Shown: positions 7,870 to 16,735, counted from the first letter of the stretch. The stretch is DNA of 64,000 nt from Rhodopseudomonas_A palustris_F (GCF_000013745.1 NC_007925.1:4588001-4652000); one strand, 5' to 3'. Notes: generated by a model from the letters alone, not told the origin. Numbers and translations: made by a program.

Positions 7870-8937
7870 ATGCGAGATAGCACCGACGACCTGCAGGCGG
7901 CCGCGGCGGCCGGACTGATCAGCCAGGATCAGCTCGCGGCGCTGCGGGAATTTCTCGCCACCCGCCAGCGGCCGGCCGCCGTCGCGCCGCCGACCGCCGC
8001 GCCGCGCTTCGATCTGGTGCATCTGTTGTGGTACGCCGGCGCGCTGGTGGTGATCGGCGCGATGGGGCTGTTCTCGACGCTGGCGTTCGCCAAGATGGGC
8101 GGCCCGGCGCTGACCGCCTCCGCGCTGGTCTACGCCGCGCTGTTCGGCGCCGCCGGGCACTATCTGTGGCATCGCAAAAATCTGCGCACCCCGGGCGGGC
8201 TGTGCATCGCGGTCGCGGTGGCGATGGCGCCGCTCGCGGTGTTCGGCGTGCAGGACGCGCTCGGGCTGTGGACCGAGTTCGGCCGGCCCGCGACGGTGCG
8301 CGACTTCTACATCTGGGTGAAAGGCAGCTTCGTATTCATGGAGCTCGCCACCATCGCGGCGGCGCTGCTGGCGCTGACATTCTACCGCTTTCCGTTCATC
8401 GTCTTGGTGCTGGCGGTGGCGCTCTGGTTCCTGTCGATGGACATCGTGCCGTGGCTGACCGGTGCCAAGCTCGGCGACTGGGACACCTCGCGAAGAGTCT
8501 CGATCGGATTCGGCCTCGGCATCCTGCTGGCTGCCGTGATCGTCAATCTGCGGCAGCGCTCGGGCGATTTCGCGTTCTGGCTGTATCTGTTCGGCGTGCT
8601 GACGTTCTGGGGCGGGATCACCGCGAGTGCGAGCGGCAGCGCGCTCGACAAGGCGGCGTATTGCGCGCTCAACGTCGGCTTCCTGCTGATCGCGGTGCTG
8701 CTGGCGCGCCGGGTGTTCGCGGTGTTCGGCACGCTCGGCATCGCGATCTATCTCGGCGACCTCGCCGCCGAGCTGTTCAAGGATTCGCTGCTGTTCCCGT
8801 TCGCGCTGTCCGCCATCGGCATCGCCATCATCGCGCTCGGGCTGTACGCCAACCGCCATCAGGCGGCGATCGCCGGCTGGGTCGAGGCGCGGCTGCCGGA
8901 TGTGCTGAAACGACTGCGCCCGGCGCCGACCGGCTAG
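7870..8937 (+). CDS. Polytopic membrane protein, DUF2157-like
   Basis: A 355-residue protein. The soluble N-terminus (DDLQAAAAAGLISQDQLAAL, then a linker) is followed by roughly nine to ten hydrophobic helices from LLWYAGALVVIGAMG to the end. The amphipathic N-terminal part before the membrane block is typical of DUF2157-type proteins of unknown function. GGAG precedes the ATG at 7870. A longer frame back to 7681 has no membrane or family signature and lies in the gap opposite the GST genes. Separated by 65 bases from uvrB. Confidence 0.75.
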   Translation: MRDSTDDLQAAAAAGLISQDQLAALREFLATRQRPAAVAPPTAAPRFDLVHLLWYAGALVVIGAMGLFSTLAFAKMGGPALTASALVYAALFGAAGHYLWHRKNLRTPGGLCIAVAVAMAPLAVFGVQDALGLWTEFGRPATVRDFYIWVKGSFVFMELATIAAALLALTFYRFPFIVLVLAVALWFLSMDIVPWLTGAKLGDWDTSRRVSIGFGLGILLAAVIVNLRQRSGDFAFWLYLFGVLTFWGGITASASGSALDKAAYCALNVGFLLIAVLLARRVFAVFGTLGIAIYLGDLAAELFKDSLLFPFALSAIGIAIIALGLYANRHQAAIAGWVEARLPDVLKRLRPAPTG

Positions 8938-9002
8938 CCGGGCACCGCGTTCGGTCGGTCCCGGACCTTTATTCGGCGACTGCTTGCCCCCATATTGGCG
9001 GC

Positions 9003-12000
9003 ATGGCGAAGACTCCCGACAAACCCAACAAGCCGATCAAGACCCCGAAATCCAAGGCGCATCGGCCCGACGTGAAGCCGATCGGGCCGGCGCTGGCGGA
9101 ACTGCTCAATCCCGCGATCAATCGCGGCGACGCCGGCATGGGTTCCGGCACCGGGCTACAGCCGCCGCCGGACAATTCCCGCGACCGCCGCACCGGCGGC
9201 GAGGCCGCGATCCATCGCGCGCGAGCGTCGACGACACAAGTGCCCCCACCCAACCCTCCCCCGCAAGCGGGAGAGGGCTCCGCGCGGCGAGCGCCGCACA
9301 CCGTCGCTCGCGTTGAATCCGTGGAGGGGCAGCCATCGCCCCCTCTCCCGCTTGCGGGGGAGGGCCGGGGTGGGGGCGCCACGCGCACGACCGCGCCCGG
9401 CTTCGCCGAAGCCCCGCAATCCGACTTCGCCACGCCGAATTACGGCACCACAGCCACCATCCCGACGCTCGATCCGGAACTCGCCAAGCAGCTCGGCTTC
9501 ACCACCGAGGAAGAGGATGAAGCCGCCCTCGCCCGCCCGCCGCGCAACAAGATGGAAGCGCTCGGCGTGCAGGCCACCGCCGACGCGCTGGAGAACCTGA
9601 TCCGCGACGGCCGCCCGGAATTCAAGGGCGAGGACGGCAACGTCAAGCTATGGACGCCGCATCGCCCGCCGCGCCCGGAGAAGACCGAAGGCGGCGTGCG
9701 CTTCGTCATCAAATCCGAATATGAACCGAAGGGCGACCAGCCCACCGCGATCAAGGAACTGGTCGAAGGCATTTCGCGCAACGATCGCACCCAGGTGCTG
9801 CTCGGCGTCACCGGCTCCGGCAAGACCTACACCATGGCCAAGGTGATCGAGGCGACGCAGCGCCCGGCGATCATTCTGGCGCCGAACAAGACGCTGGCGG
9901 CGCAGCTCTATGGCGAGTTCAAGAGTTTTTTCCCCGACAACGCCGTCGAGTACTTTGTCAGCTATTACGATTACTACCAGCCCGAGGCCTACGTCCCCCG
10001 CACCGACACCTACATCGAAAAAGATTCATCGATCAACGAACAGATCGACCGGATGCGCCACGCCGCCACCCGCGCGCTGCTGGAGCGCGACGACGTCATC
10101 ATCGTCGCCTCGGTGAGCTGCATCTACGGTATCGGCTCGGTCGAGACCTATACCGCGATGACCTTTGCGCTGAAGAAGGGCGAGCGGATCGACCAGCGCG
10201 CGCTGATCGCCGATCTGGTGGCGCTGCAATACAAGCGCACCCAGGCCGATTTTACTCGCGGCACCTTCCGGGTGCGCGGTGACGTCATCGACATCTTCCC
10301 GGCGCACTATGAAGACCGCGCCTGGCGCGTCAATCTGTTCGGCGACACCGTCGAGACCATCGAGGAATTCGACCCGCTCACCGGCCACAAGCAGGACGAG
10401 CTGGAATTCATCAAGATCTACGCCAATTCGCATTACGTCACGCCGCGGCCGACGCTGTTGCAGGCGATCAAATCGATCAAGGCCGAGTTGAAATGGCGGC
10501 TCGATCAGCTCAACGATCAGGGCCGATTGCTGGAGGCGCAGCGGCTCGAGCAGCGCACCACCTTCGACATCGAGATGATGGAGGCCACCGGAAGCTGCGC
10601 CGGCATCGAGAACTACTCGCGCTATCTCACCGGCCGCCGCCCCGGCGAGCCGCCGCCGACGCTGTTCGAATACGTCCCCGACAACGCGCTGGTGTTCGCC
10701 GACGAGAGCCACGTCACCGTGCCGCAGATCGGCGGCATGTTCAAAGGCGATTTTCGACGCAAGGCGACGCTGGCCGAGTATGGATTCCGCTTGCCGTCCT
10801 GCATGGACAACCGGCCGCTGCGGTTCGAGGAATGGGACATGATGCGCCCGCAATCGGTCGCGGTGTCGGCGACGCCGTCGGCGTGGGAGCTGAACGAGAG
10901 CGGCGGCGTGTTCGTCGAACAGGTCATCCGCCCGACCGGGCTGATCGACCCGCCGGTCAACATCCGTCCGGCCCGCACCCAGGTCGACGACCTGGTCGGC
11001 GAGGTCCGCGCCACCGCGCAGGCCGGCTATCGCTCGCTGATCACCGTCTTGACCAAGCGGATGGCCGAAGACCTCACCGAATATCTGCACGAACAGGGCA
11101 TTCGGGTGCGCTATATGCACAGCGACATCGACACCATCGAACGCATCGAGATCATCCGCGATTTACGCTTGGGGGCTTTTGACGCCCTGGTCGGCATCAA
11201 CCTGTTGCGCGAAGGACTCGACATTCCGGAATGCGCGCTGGTGGCGATCCTCGACGCCGACAAGGAAGGCTTTCTGCGCAGCGAGACCTCCCTGATCCAG
11301 ACCATCGGCCGCGCCGCGCGCAACGTCGACGGCAAGGTGATCCTCTACGCCGACCGCATCACCGGATCGATGGAGCGCGCCATCGCCGAGACCGACCGCC
11401 GCCGCGAGAAGCAGGTCGAGTACAACACCGAACACAACATCACCCCGGAGAGCATCAAGAAATCGATCGGCGACATTCTCAACAGCGTCTATGAGCGCGA
11501 CCACGTGCTGGTCGAAATCGGCGGCGGCGGCCAAGGCGGCAGCTGGTCCGACGACGTCGGCGCGATCGGGCATAATTTCGAGACGGTGCTGGCCGATCTC
11601 GAAACCAGGATGCGCGAGGCCGCGGCCGACCTGAACTTCGAAGAGGCCGCGCGGCTGCGCGACGAGGTCAAGCGGCTGCGCGCCACCGAATTGGCGGTGG
11701 TCGACGATCCCACCGCCAAGCAACGCACCGTGCAGGGCAAGGCGGGGTCCTACGCCGGCGCCAAGAAATACGGCGCTGCTGCCAACCTGCCGCAGCAATC
11801 CAAGGAACGCGGCGGCAACAACACGCCGAAGGTGCGGGGGGCGACGGGCGCCGCCACGCAACGCGACGGTTCTTCTCCCTCCCCCCTTGCGGGGGAGGGT
11901 CGGGGTGGGGGGTCTAAAGCGGCAGCCTCTCGCATCCACAAGCCCGATCTCGACGAGATGGGTATCGCCAGCTGGCACGAGGTCATGCCGGATCGCAAAG

Positions 12001-12164
12001 GCCGCGCCAAGCCGCGCAAACCGACGCTCGACGAGATGGGCCCCGGCACCGAGAGCAGGATTTTTCAGCCGAAGACGTCGCGCGAATCCGGCCCGGAATT
12101 CGGCCCCTCGCCGCGCTCATCCGGCGGCGCGCCGGGGCACAGGGGAGGATGGAAGAAGAGGTAG
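9003..12164 (+). CDS. uvrB: UvrABC system protein B, extended and repeat-invaded
   Basis: A 1053-residue DNA-damage-recognition helicase subunit that hands lesions from UvrA to UvrC. The core starts near residue 233 (KSEYEPKGDQPTAIKEL) and has Walker A GVTGSGKTYTMA, the beta-hairpin YYDYYQPEAYVP, the VFADESH DEAD-like motif, IGRAARN, and the C-terminal UVR motif FEEAARLRDEVKRLR. Usual UvrB proteins are about 660-720 residues. Here there is an N-terminal extension of about 230 residues and a C-terminal tail of about 150. Both contain in-frame palindromic repeats, recognisable as PLAGEGRGGG peptides. Part of the 3' end recurs three times downstream. The N-terminal extension is alanine/proline-rich and probably flexible. 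Confidence 0.95.
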   Translation: MAKTPDKPNKPIKTPKSKAHRPDVKPIGPALAELLNPAINRGDAGMGSGTGLQPPPDNSRDRRTGGEAAIHRARASTTQVPPPNPPPQAGEGSARRAPHTVARVESVEGQPSPPLPLAGEGRGGGATRTTAPGFAEAPQSDFATPNYGTTATIPTLDPELAKQLGFTTEEEDEAALARPPRNKMEALGVQATADALENLIRDGRPEFKGEDGNVKLWTPHRPPRPEKTEGGVRFVIKSEYEPKGDQPTAIKELVEGISRNDRTQVLLGVTGSGKTYTMAKVIEATQRPAIILAPNKTLAAQLYGEFKSFFPDNAVEYFVSYYDYYQPEAYVPRTDTYIEKDSSINEQIDRMRHAATRALLERDDVIIVASVSCIYGIGSVETYTAMTFALKKGERIDQRALIADLVALQYKRTQADFTRGTFRVRGDVIDIFPAHYEDRAWRVNLFGDTVETIEEFDPLTGHKQDELEFIKIYANSHYVTPRPTLLQAIKSIKAELKWRLDQLNDQGRLLEAQRLEQRTTFDIEMMEATGSCAGIENYSRYLTGRRPGEPPPTLFEYVPDNALVFADESHVTVPQIGGMFKGDFRRKATLAEYGFRLPSCMDNRPLRFEEWDMMRPQSVAVSATPSAWELNESGGVFVEQVIRPTGLIDPPVNIRPARTQVDDLVGEVRATAQAGYRSLITVLTKRMAEDLTEYLHEQGIRVRYMHSDIDTIERIEIIRDLRLGAFDALVGINLLREGLDIPECALVAILDADKEGFLRSETSLIQTIGRAARNVDGKVILYADRITGSMERAIAETDRRREKQVEYNTEHNITPESIKKSIGDILNSVYERDHVLVEIGGGGQGGSWSDDVGAIGHNFETVLADLETRMREAAADLNFEEAARLRDEVKRLRATELAVVDDPTAKQRTVQGKAGSYAGAKKYGAAANLPQQSKERGGNNTPKVRGATGAATQRDGSSPSPLAGEGRGGGSKAAASRIHKPDLDEMGIASWHEVMPDRKGRAKPRKPTLDEMGPGTESRIFQPKTSRESGPEFGPSPRSSGGAPGHRGGWKKR
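9242..9377. repeat. Palindromic repeat inserted in frame in uvrB (N-terminal extension)
   Basis: The left arm at 9242-9277 (from gcccccaccc to gggagaggg) is nearly complementary to the right arm at 9341-9377 (from ccctctcccg to gtgggggc). The internal core is gcaagcgg/cttgcggg. It is translated as PPPNPPPQAGEG ... PLAGEGRGGG without interrupting the uvrB frame. Free-standing hairpins of the same core occur at 44461 and 56944. This is a mobile palindromic unit sitting inside a coding gene. Confidence 0.88.
11873..11912. repeat. Half palindromic repeat inserted in uvrB C-terminal tail
   Basis: ctccctccccccttgcgggg followed by gagggtcggggtggggg matches the right arm of the 9242-9377 element. 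In frame it encodes SPSPLAGEGRGGGS within the C-terminal tail, after the UVR domain. The downstream uvrB-tail copy contains the same unit at the same position (15070-15109), so the insertion is older than that duplication. Confidence 0.85.
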
Positions 12165-12170
12165 CCGTTA

Positions 12171-14834
12171 CTAACGGACCTTTATTTTGATCAAATCTTG
12201 AATAAGCTGCCCACCTTTAAAGAGCTGATCGCGGTGGGACTCCAGTCCTGAAAATGTTGCGAATGGGAATTTATTGATTAGGAATACTTCAAAATCAATC
12301 TTTCGTTCAGACAACGTATTGAATAGCGTGTCCCAGAAGCCCTTGTAAATCCTCGGCTCCCAATCTTGAATAATCCCCCGATCTGCACATTGAATTGGAA
12401 CATGACCCGTGGGCAATAGCGTTAACTGGGCGCAATTCAGCTCGTTCAGACGCAAACTAACTTGGGATGAACTGTGATACACGCCAACACAGTAGTATTC
12501 TTGGATGGGACGAACGGGTATTAGCATCTCTCCCGATTTTTCTAACTCCGCAATCATTCCGTCCAAATCGAGCCAGCCAACACTACTTTGCACGCGAAAA
12601 ATTTCGCGCACGTCATCTATTAGTTCTCCAAGATGGTAGCAAGCTATTTCAAGTTCCTGGTCAGATATTGTGGAACGACGCAATCTGACAAGCTGATCTT
12701 TAGCCCAAGGCACAATTATAGATTGTGGAGCCAGTAGTTTATTTGGCCTTCTATTGGCAGCTGACACATCGTACTCAGCGATCCCCGCAATGGGGTCGCC
12801 GGGCCCCTGGGCTAGGGTCCCAATTCCACCCACCGATTTTATAAGCCGCGACTGATATTCGCGCAGGCTAACGCAGCAATAACCGTAAAACCCTTCGGCC
12901 TTACTACCCATCGGCGCGAGAAGTTCATTCTCGTCTTCGGAAAGAGGCGGGTGTTCGGTCTTCGCAAGGAGCGTCGACAAACGCTTAGATACCTCACTCG
13001 CTTCACTTTCGTACACCAACGGCGCATTAACGACCATTGGAGCAGAAGAGGAGAAGCGAAACACAACGCTCACATCCAAGGCGGCAGTGGTAACGCCTAG
13101 CCAATGGAATAGCATATCCTCGACAGATAATATTCTACTGTTTCTATAAAAATATCGATCTTGTAGCCGCTGGAAACTCTTTTCGCTAATCTTCAACATC
13201 ACTCGGGTATTTACATCAGGCGCAGACACGTCATGTATTTTTTCTTCGATCGAGAAGTTTGCACGACCGCGAACTCCGTGAGCAAACTCCAGAACATTCC
13301 AAGAGCGTTTGGGGCCGGCAAATTCACGCGATGCCACGACAACAACAGTTGAGTACATAAAAACTGAAAAGAAGCCAATTCCAAATCTTCCAACGGGCTT
13401 GAATTTTGGCTCGCTGGGCAGGCCTGGATATAGCTCTGCGGCGCTGGAACTTGACCAAAAAGAGGTACCAAAATCCAATAGAGACCGCGTGACTGTCCTT
13501 TCAGACATCCCCACACCATCATCCTCGACGATCAACCAAAATTCGCCTTCTCTAATTTCCTCGAAAGATAACCGGATGAGGCCCGGATACTTGTTATCAT
13601 CTGTTGGTCGAAAATGGGGATCGACGAAGCGCCTTGCACGGATCGCGTCGACAGAATTCTGAATAAGTTCGCGGATGGGTACGGTAGGATCATCCCCGTA
13701 CAGCTGCTTACCCCCTAAACGCTCAATAATGCCGCTAGGGTCCGATATTTTCGGGAGAGTGTTCACTGGCTTCCAGCCTTCAACTTTGACCGTTTGAGCC
13801 AGGATATCAGGGTCACCAGCGCCTACGGCTCTTCGCACGACGAAGGGACGACGTTTCCGATCGGCAAGAAGAGCGTCGCATCCCCTCAATTCTCGATCGG
13901 CTATTTCGATAGCATCGAAGCAAAGCCACCAATCGTCGGTTTCCGCCATTTGAAATGCCGACTTACTGTCAAACAGGAGTCCATCCTCCCGACGCTTCGC
14001 CGGGTAGATCTTGTTTTGAAATGCCCAGTGGCGCTTGGAATCTCCCTGAGGACGACGCAGCGCAAAGAGGAAACTTGGAGCGCGAGTTTCATCGATCGCG
14101 CAGGCATCGGCACAGCGTAAGATGCTCGCAAGCAACAAGCCATCAACCTCCCACTCCCTTGGCCAGGCGGCAGACGCAGGCGTAGGATCGCCGAAGTAAC
14201 GGGCGAGTTCAGGAAGAGGCCAGTGATGGCTCGCTGCAATGTTTCCGATCAGCAATCCGTAGGACTCGAGGAGGTCGTCATTCTGAATGAGCGCCATCGG
14301 GCGCCCACTGGAAGGTTGCGTCCAGAGCGCCGTCACAAGTTTCTTGGCCTGGGAGGCATGTTGAGATCGCAAGATCTGAAATGTCACCTCATCGACGATC
14401 TCGCTATCGGGCTTCTCGCGCTGTTCATCACTCGGCTGTTCGACACCGCGCTTTTTCCAAGCAGAGGCGACCGCATCCCGCCATTCGATCGATTTTTTAA
14501 GATCTTCGAGGCCGTTGGGGTAAGCCGCCAGCGCCATCCCCGCGTCGTGCAACAGAAAACTCGCTCCAAGAACAAATCCTTCAAGTGGATTCAGCTTAAG
14601 ATCGGGGCCGCAGATCTCCGACGCAACATCCCACAGCGTGTCAGCATGCGTTAGGTCGTGTACCGTCAAATGTGGTAGCGCAGAGTGGATTTGGTTGACC
14701 AGGTCGCCGGCCCTGTCTCGTAGCTGTCTATATGCACCTGCGAGAGCCTCGCGGTCACCTTCGTCTGGATCGTTTCTTCTCTTTTGGAACGCGCTACGCC
14801 ACAAATTTGAGCGTTCGTAAGGTCTCACTTTCAT
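12171..14834 (-). CDS. HD domain + GHKL (HSP90-type) ATPase protein, putative conflict/defence gene
   Basis: An 887-residue protein convergent with uvrB, with stop codons only six bases apart. Residues about 55-245 form an HD phosphohydrolase-like domain (His59, His63 in HDLTHAD; LLHDAGM with His96-Asp97; SHH at 202-204; RCADACAID near 240). Residues about 360-560 form a GHKL ATPase of the HSP90/MORC kind: N-box RELIQNSVDA (Glu389, Asn393), EDDGVGM (438-443) and GRFGIGFFS (482-490). The remaining third is not recognised. GGGGAG precedes the ATG at 14834. Base composition is clearly more AT-rich than uvrB, pointing to transfer. HD plus HSP90-like ATPase fusions are known from bacterial conflict systems. 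Defence is inferred from that and from the toxin-antitoxin neighbours; the substrate is unknown. Confidence 0.75.
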   Translation of the reverse strand: MKVRPYERSNLWRSAFQKRRNDPDEGDREALAGAYRQLRDRAGDLVNQIHSALPHLTVHDLTHADTLWDVASEICGPDLKLNPLEGFVLGASFLLHDAGMALAAYPNGLEDLKKSIEWRDAVASAWKKRGVEQPSDEQREKPDSEIVDEVTFQILRSQHASQAKKLVTALWTQPSSGRPMALIQNDDLLESYGLLIGNIAASHHWPLPELARYFGDPTPASAAWPREWEVDGLLLASILRCADACAIDETRAPSFLFALRRPQGDSKRHWAFQNKIYPAKRREDGLLFDSKSAFQMAETDDWWLCFDAIEIADRELRGCDALLADRKRRPFVVRRAVGAGDPDILAQTVKVEGWKPVNTLPKISDPSGIIERLGGKQLYGDDPTVPIRELIQNSVDAIRARRFVDPHFRPTDDNKYPGLIRLSFEEIREGEFWLIVEDDGVGMSERTVTRSLLDFGTSFWSSSSAAELYPGLPSEPKFKPVGRFGIGFFSVFMYSTVVVVASREFAGPKRSWNVLEFAHGVRGRANFSIEEKIHDVSAPDVNTRVMLKISEKSFQRLQDRYFYRNSRILSVEDMLFHWLGVTTAALDVSVVFRFSSSAPMVVNAPLVYESEASEVSKRLSTLLAKTEHPPLSEDENELLAPMGSKAEGFYGYCCVSLREYQSRLIKSVGGIGTLAQGPGDPIAGIAEYDVSAANRRPNKLLAPQSIIVPWAKDQLVRLRRSTISDQELEIACYHLGELIDDVREIFRVQSSVGWLDLDGMIAELEKSGEMLIPVRPIQEYYCVGVYHSSSQVSLRLNELNCAQLTLLPTGHVPIQCADRGIIQDWEPRIYKGFWDTLFNTLSERKIDFEVFLINKFPFATFSGLESHRDQLFKGGQLIQDLIKIKVR

Positions 14835-14938
14835 AGTTTAGGCTCCCCGGACAGTCCGCAACATGGTTATCACAAGTTGTATCAGTGTTGTGGTGGAGGC
14901 TTTTCCTTTTCCACGAACAATTCGGCTAAAGGCTGATC

Positions 14939-15361
14939 AGCCGGCGCCTTCAAGGCGACAAGCAGTTCGGCGCCGCCGCCAACCTGCCGCAGCAGTCCAA
15001 AGAGCGCGGCGGCAACAACACGCCGAAGGTGCGGGGCGCCTCCGGCGCTTCGGCGCAACGCGACGGTTCTTCTCCCTCCCCCCTTGCGGGGGAGGGTCGG
15101 GGTGGGGGGTCTAAAGTGGCAGCCTCTCGCATCCACAAGCCCGATCTCGACGAGATGGGCATCGCCACTTGGCACGAGGTCAAGCCGGCGCGCTCCGGCC
15201 GCGCCAAGCCGCGCAAGCCGACGCTCGACGAGATGGGCCCGGGCACCGAGAGCAGGATCTTTCAGCCGAAGACGTCGCGGGAATCCGGCCCGGAATTCGG
15301 CCCCTCGCCGCGCTCCTCGGGCGGCGCGCCGGGACATCGCGGCGGGTGGAAGAAGAGGTAG
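14939..15361 (+). pseudogene. Detached copy of the uvrB 3' end (copy 2)
   Basis: The segment reads in frame as GDKQFGAAANLPQQ ... GGWKKR, the same tail as uvrB residues about 915-1053, ending in the same AAGAAGAGGTAG. It lacks the whole helicase core, so it cannot be functional UvrB. By eye the last part differs from the real tail (11743-12164) at only a few percent of bases, and more near its left end. It includes the same half palindrome. Together with the real tail it brackets the HD/GHKL ATPase gene as a direct repeat. Confidence 0.88.
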
Positions 15362-15417
15362 TTGGCGCGGCTGGCATTCCACTTGCGCTATTCCCCAACA
15401 CGGAATAGCTTCCCCGG

Positions 15418-15696
15418 ATGATCCGCTCGTTCCGAGATACGGCAACCGCAAGGCTGTTCGCAGACCAGGACGTAGCGCGATTTCGCGCCATCGAGCGTCA
15501 AGCCCGCCGGAAGTTACTGCTGCTCGATGGCGCTGGAGCGTTGGACGATCTGCGGCAGCCGCCCGGTAATCGGCTAGAAGCCCTCAAGGGTGATCGCCAT
15601 GGACAACATTCGATCCGCATCAACGATCAATGGCGGATCTGCTTCGAATGGCGCGACGGTGGCGCGGAGATGGTCGAGATCGTGGACTATCATTAG
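15418..15696 (+). CDS. higB: HigB-type toxin (RelE superfamily)
   Basis: A 92-residue toxin. MIRSFRDTATARLFADQDV, a central LDDLRQPPGNRLEALKGDR and the C-terminal SIRINDQWRICFEW ... VEIVDYH are characteristic of HigB, a ribosome-dependent mRNA interferase of the RelE fold. The basic residues in GNRLEALKGDR and INDQWRICFEW belong to the RNA-binding face. It is placed toxin-first, 12 bases before higA, as is usual for this family. It follows uvrB-tail copy 2 directly. Confidence 0.92.
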   Translation: MIRSFRDTATARLFADQDVARFRAIERQARRKLLLLDGAGALDDLRQPPGNRLEALKGDRHGQHSIRINDQWRICFEWRDGGAEMVEIVDYH

Positions 15697-15708
15697 AGGA
15701 CGGCGACG

Positions 15709-16014
15709 ATGGTCAGACCAAAACAACTCGCCCCGATCCCTCCCGGCGAGATCCTGATCGAGGAGTTTATGAAGCCGAACGGCATCAGCCAGAACCGGCT
15801 GGCGCGCGACATCGACATCAACCCGGCCCGCGTCAACGACATCGTCCACGGCCGCTCGGCCATCACCGCCGCTGTCGCGCTGCGGCTAGCGAAATATTTC
15901 GGCACCACGCCGGAACTGTGGATGAATCTGCAGGCGTCTTACGACTTGCGCCGTGCCCGCGCCGGCGATTGGCCGACCATCGAGCCGCGCGTGCGGGTGC
16001 TCGCCGCCGAATAG
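15709..16014 (+). CDS. higA: HigA-type antitoxin (XRE helix-turn-helix)
   Basis: A 101-residue antitoxin that binds HigB and represses the operon. The N-terminal PPGEILIEEFMKPNGISQNR leads into a helix-turn-helix (LARDIDINPARVNDIVHGRS), followed by ITAAVALRLAKYFGTTPELWMNLQ, the standard HigA pattern. It ends eight bases before the third uvrB-tail fragment. Confidence 0.93.
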   Translation: MVRPKQLAPIPPGEILIEEFMKPNGISQNRLARDIDINPARVNDIVHGRSAITAAVALRLAKYFGTTPELWMNLQASYDLRRARAGDWPTIEPRVRVLAAE

Positions 16015-16022
16015 GCGAACGG

Positions 16023-16114
16023 TTTTCAGCCGACTTTGAGCCGGCAATTCGGCCCGGAATTCGGCCCCACGCCGCACTCGTCGGGCGGCGCGGCGGGGCA
16101 CAGGGGCGGGTGGA
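16023..16114. repeat. Remnant of the uvrB 3' end (copy 3)
   Basis: ttttcagccga, then gcccggaattcggcccc, then cgtcgggcggcgcggcg and ggggcacaggggcgggtgg line up with the last roughly 90 bases of uvrB (12063-12155). It has more mismatches than copy 2 and no stop codon at the matching place. It lies between higA and hicB. Confidence 0.8.
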
Positions 16115-16174
16115 GCTGTATGAATGTCCGCCGAGCTGCGCTATCATTCCGGCTGGACTGATCAGGAGTCAACG

Positions 16175-16411
16175 ATGTCGGCAACCCTGACCATCCAGGT
16201 CGATTACGACGAGGAGGCCGGCGTCTGGGTCGCCGAGTGCAGCGAGATTTCGCTAGTGACCGAGGCCGACACCTTCGAGATCCTGTTCCGCAAATTGCCG
16301 GACATGATCCAGGACGTGCTCACCGACAACGCCGATCCGCGCGCCGGGACCGACGTGCGCTTCGAACTGATCACGCATTCCCATCCGCGTCCGCGGAGCC
16401 GCGTCGCCTGA
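16175..16411 (+). CDS. hicB: HicB-like antitoxin (DUF1902 type)
   Basis: A 78-residue partner of HicA. MSATLTIQVDYDEEAGVWVA and the ECSEISLVTEADTFEILFRK segment give the HicB-like partial RNase H fold seen in DUF1902 proteins. AGGAG sits eight bases before this ATG, so I prefer it to an ATG at 16124, which is close to uvrB-tail copy 3. The gene stops immediately before the HicA start (TGAATG). No DNA-binding domain is obvious in this short form. Confidence 0.82.
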   Translation: MSATLTIQVDYDEEAGVWVAECSEISLVTEADTFEILFRKLPDMIQDVLTDNADPRAGTDVRFELITHSHPRPRSRVA

Positions 16412-16606
16412 ATGACCGACTTCGCGCCGGCCGTGAAAGATATCCTCCGACAGAACGGCTGCGAATTCGTCCATCAAGGCAAGGGCGACCACGAGATGTG
16501 GAAAAGCCCGATCAGCGGCAAGACCTTTCCGGTCGATTCCAAGATCAAATCGCGACACACCGCCAACGGCATCTTGAAGCAGGCGGGACTGCCGAAGGCG
16601 TTTTGA
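16412..16606 (+). CDS. hicA: HicA-type toxin
   Basis: A 64-residue double-stranded-RNA-binding-fold mRNA interferase. FAPAVKDILRQNGCEFVHQG and the catalytic histidine in GKGDHEMWKSP match HicA, as does the C-terminal SRHTANGILKQAGL helix. The start codon directly abuts the hicB stop, so expression is coupled. The hicB-hicA order is reversed relative to the classical hicAB pair, a common arrangement for DUF1902 partners. Confidence 0.9.
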   Translation: MTDFAPAVKDILRQNGCEFVHQGKGDHEMWKSPISGKTFPVDSKIKSRHTANGILKQAGLPKAF

Positions 16607-16647
16607 ATCACCCGACGGCAATGGGGTGCTCACCATGACAAAACCCG

Positions 16648-16735
16648 CGTCGCGCGAGTTCGGGCCCGGAATTCGGCCCCTCGCCGCGCTCATCGGGCGG
16701 CGCGCCGGGGACATCGCGGCGGGCGGAAGAAGAGA
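16648..16735. repeat. Remnant of the uvrB 3' end (copy 4)
   Basis: cgtcgcgcga, gcccggaattcggcccc, tcgccgcgctcat, cgggcggcgcgccgggg and gaagaagag align with the end of uvrB. The part gacatcgcggcgggcgg matches copy 2 better than the real gene. It lies between hicA and the hipB promoter, so each module after uvrB is followed or preceded by a tail copy. Confidence 0.82.

Noticed and set aside
6973..8859. 628-codon minus-strand open frame opposite the GST and membrane-protein genes
   Set aside because: Composition is Arg/Gln/His-rich, with no domain, and the overlapping genes have clear family matches.
8028..9002. Upstream extension of the uvrB frame through the membrane-protein gene
   Set aside because: Residues before 9003 are arginine/alanine-rich shadow sequence. 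The ATG at 9003 begins a lysine/proline segment with different character.
12165..12177. ccgtta-c-taacgg at the uvrB/ATPase gene junction as a recombination core site
   Set aside because: Not found at the other end of the module or at the other tail copies, so it is probably just a small symmetric sequence around the convergent stop codons.
9242..15109. A CRISPR array suggested by repeated ctcccccttgcggggg-like units
   Set aside because: The units are irregularly spaced, lie in coding sequence or gene remnants, and lack uniform spacers. No cas genes are present.
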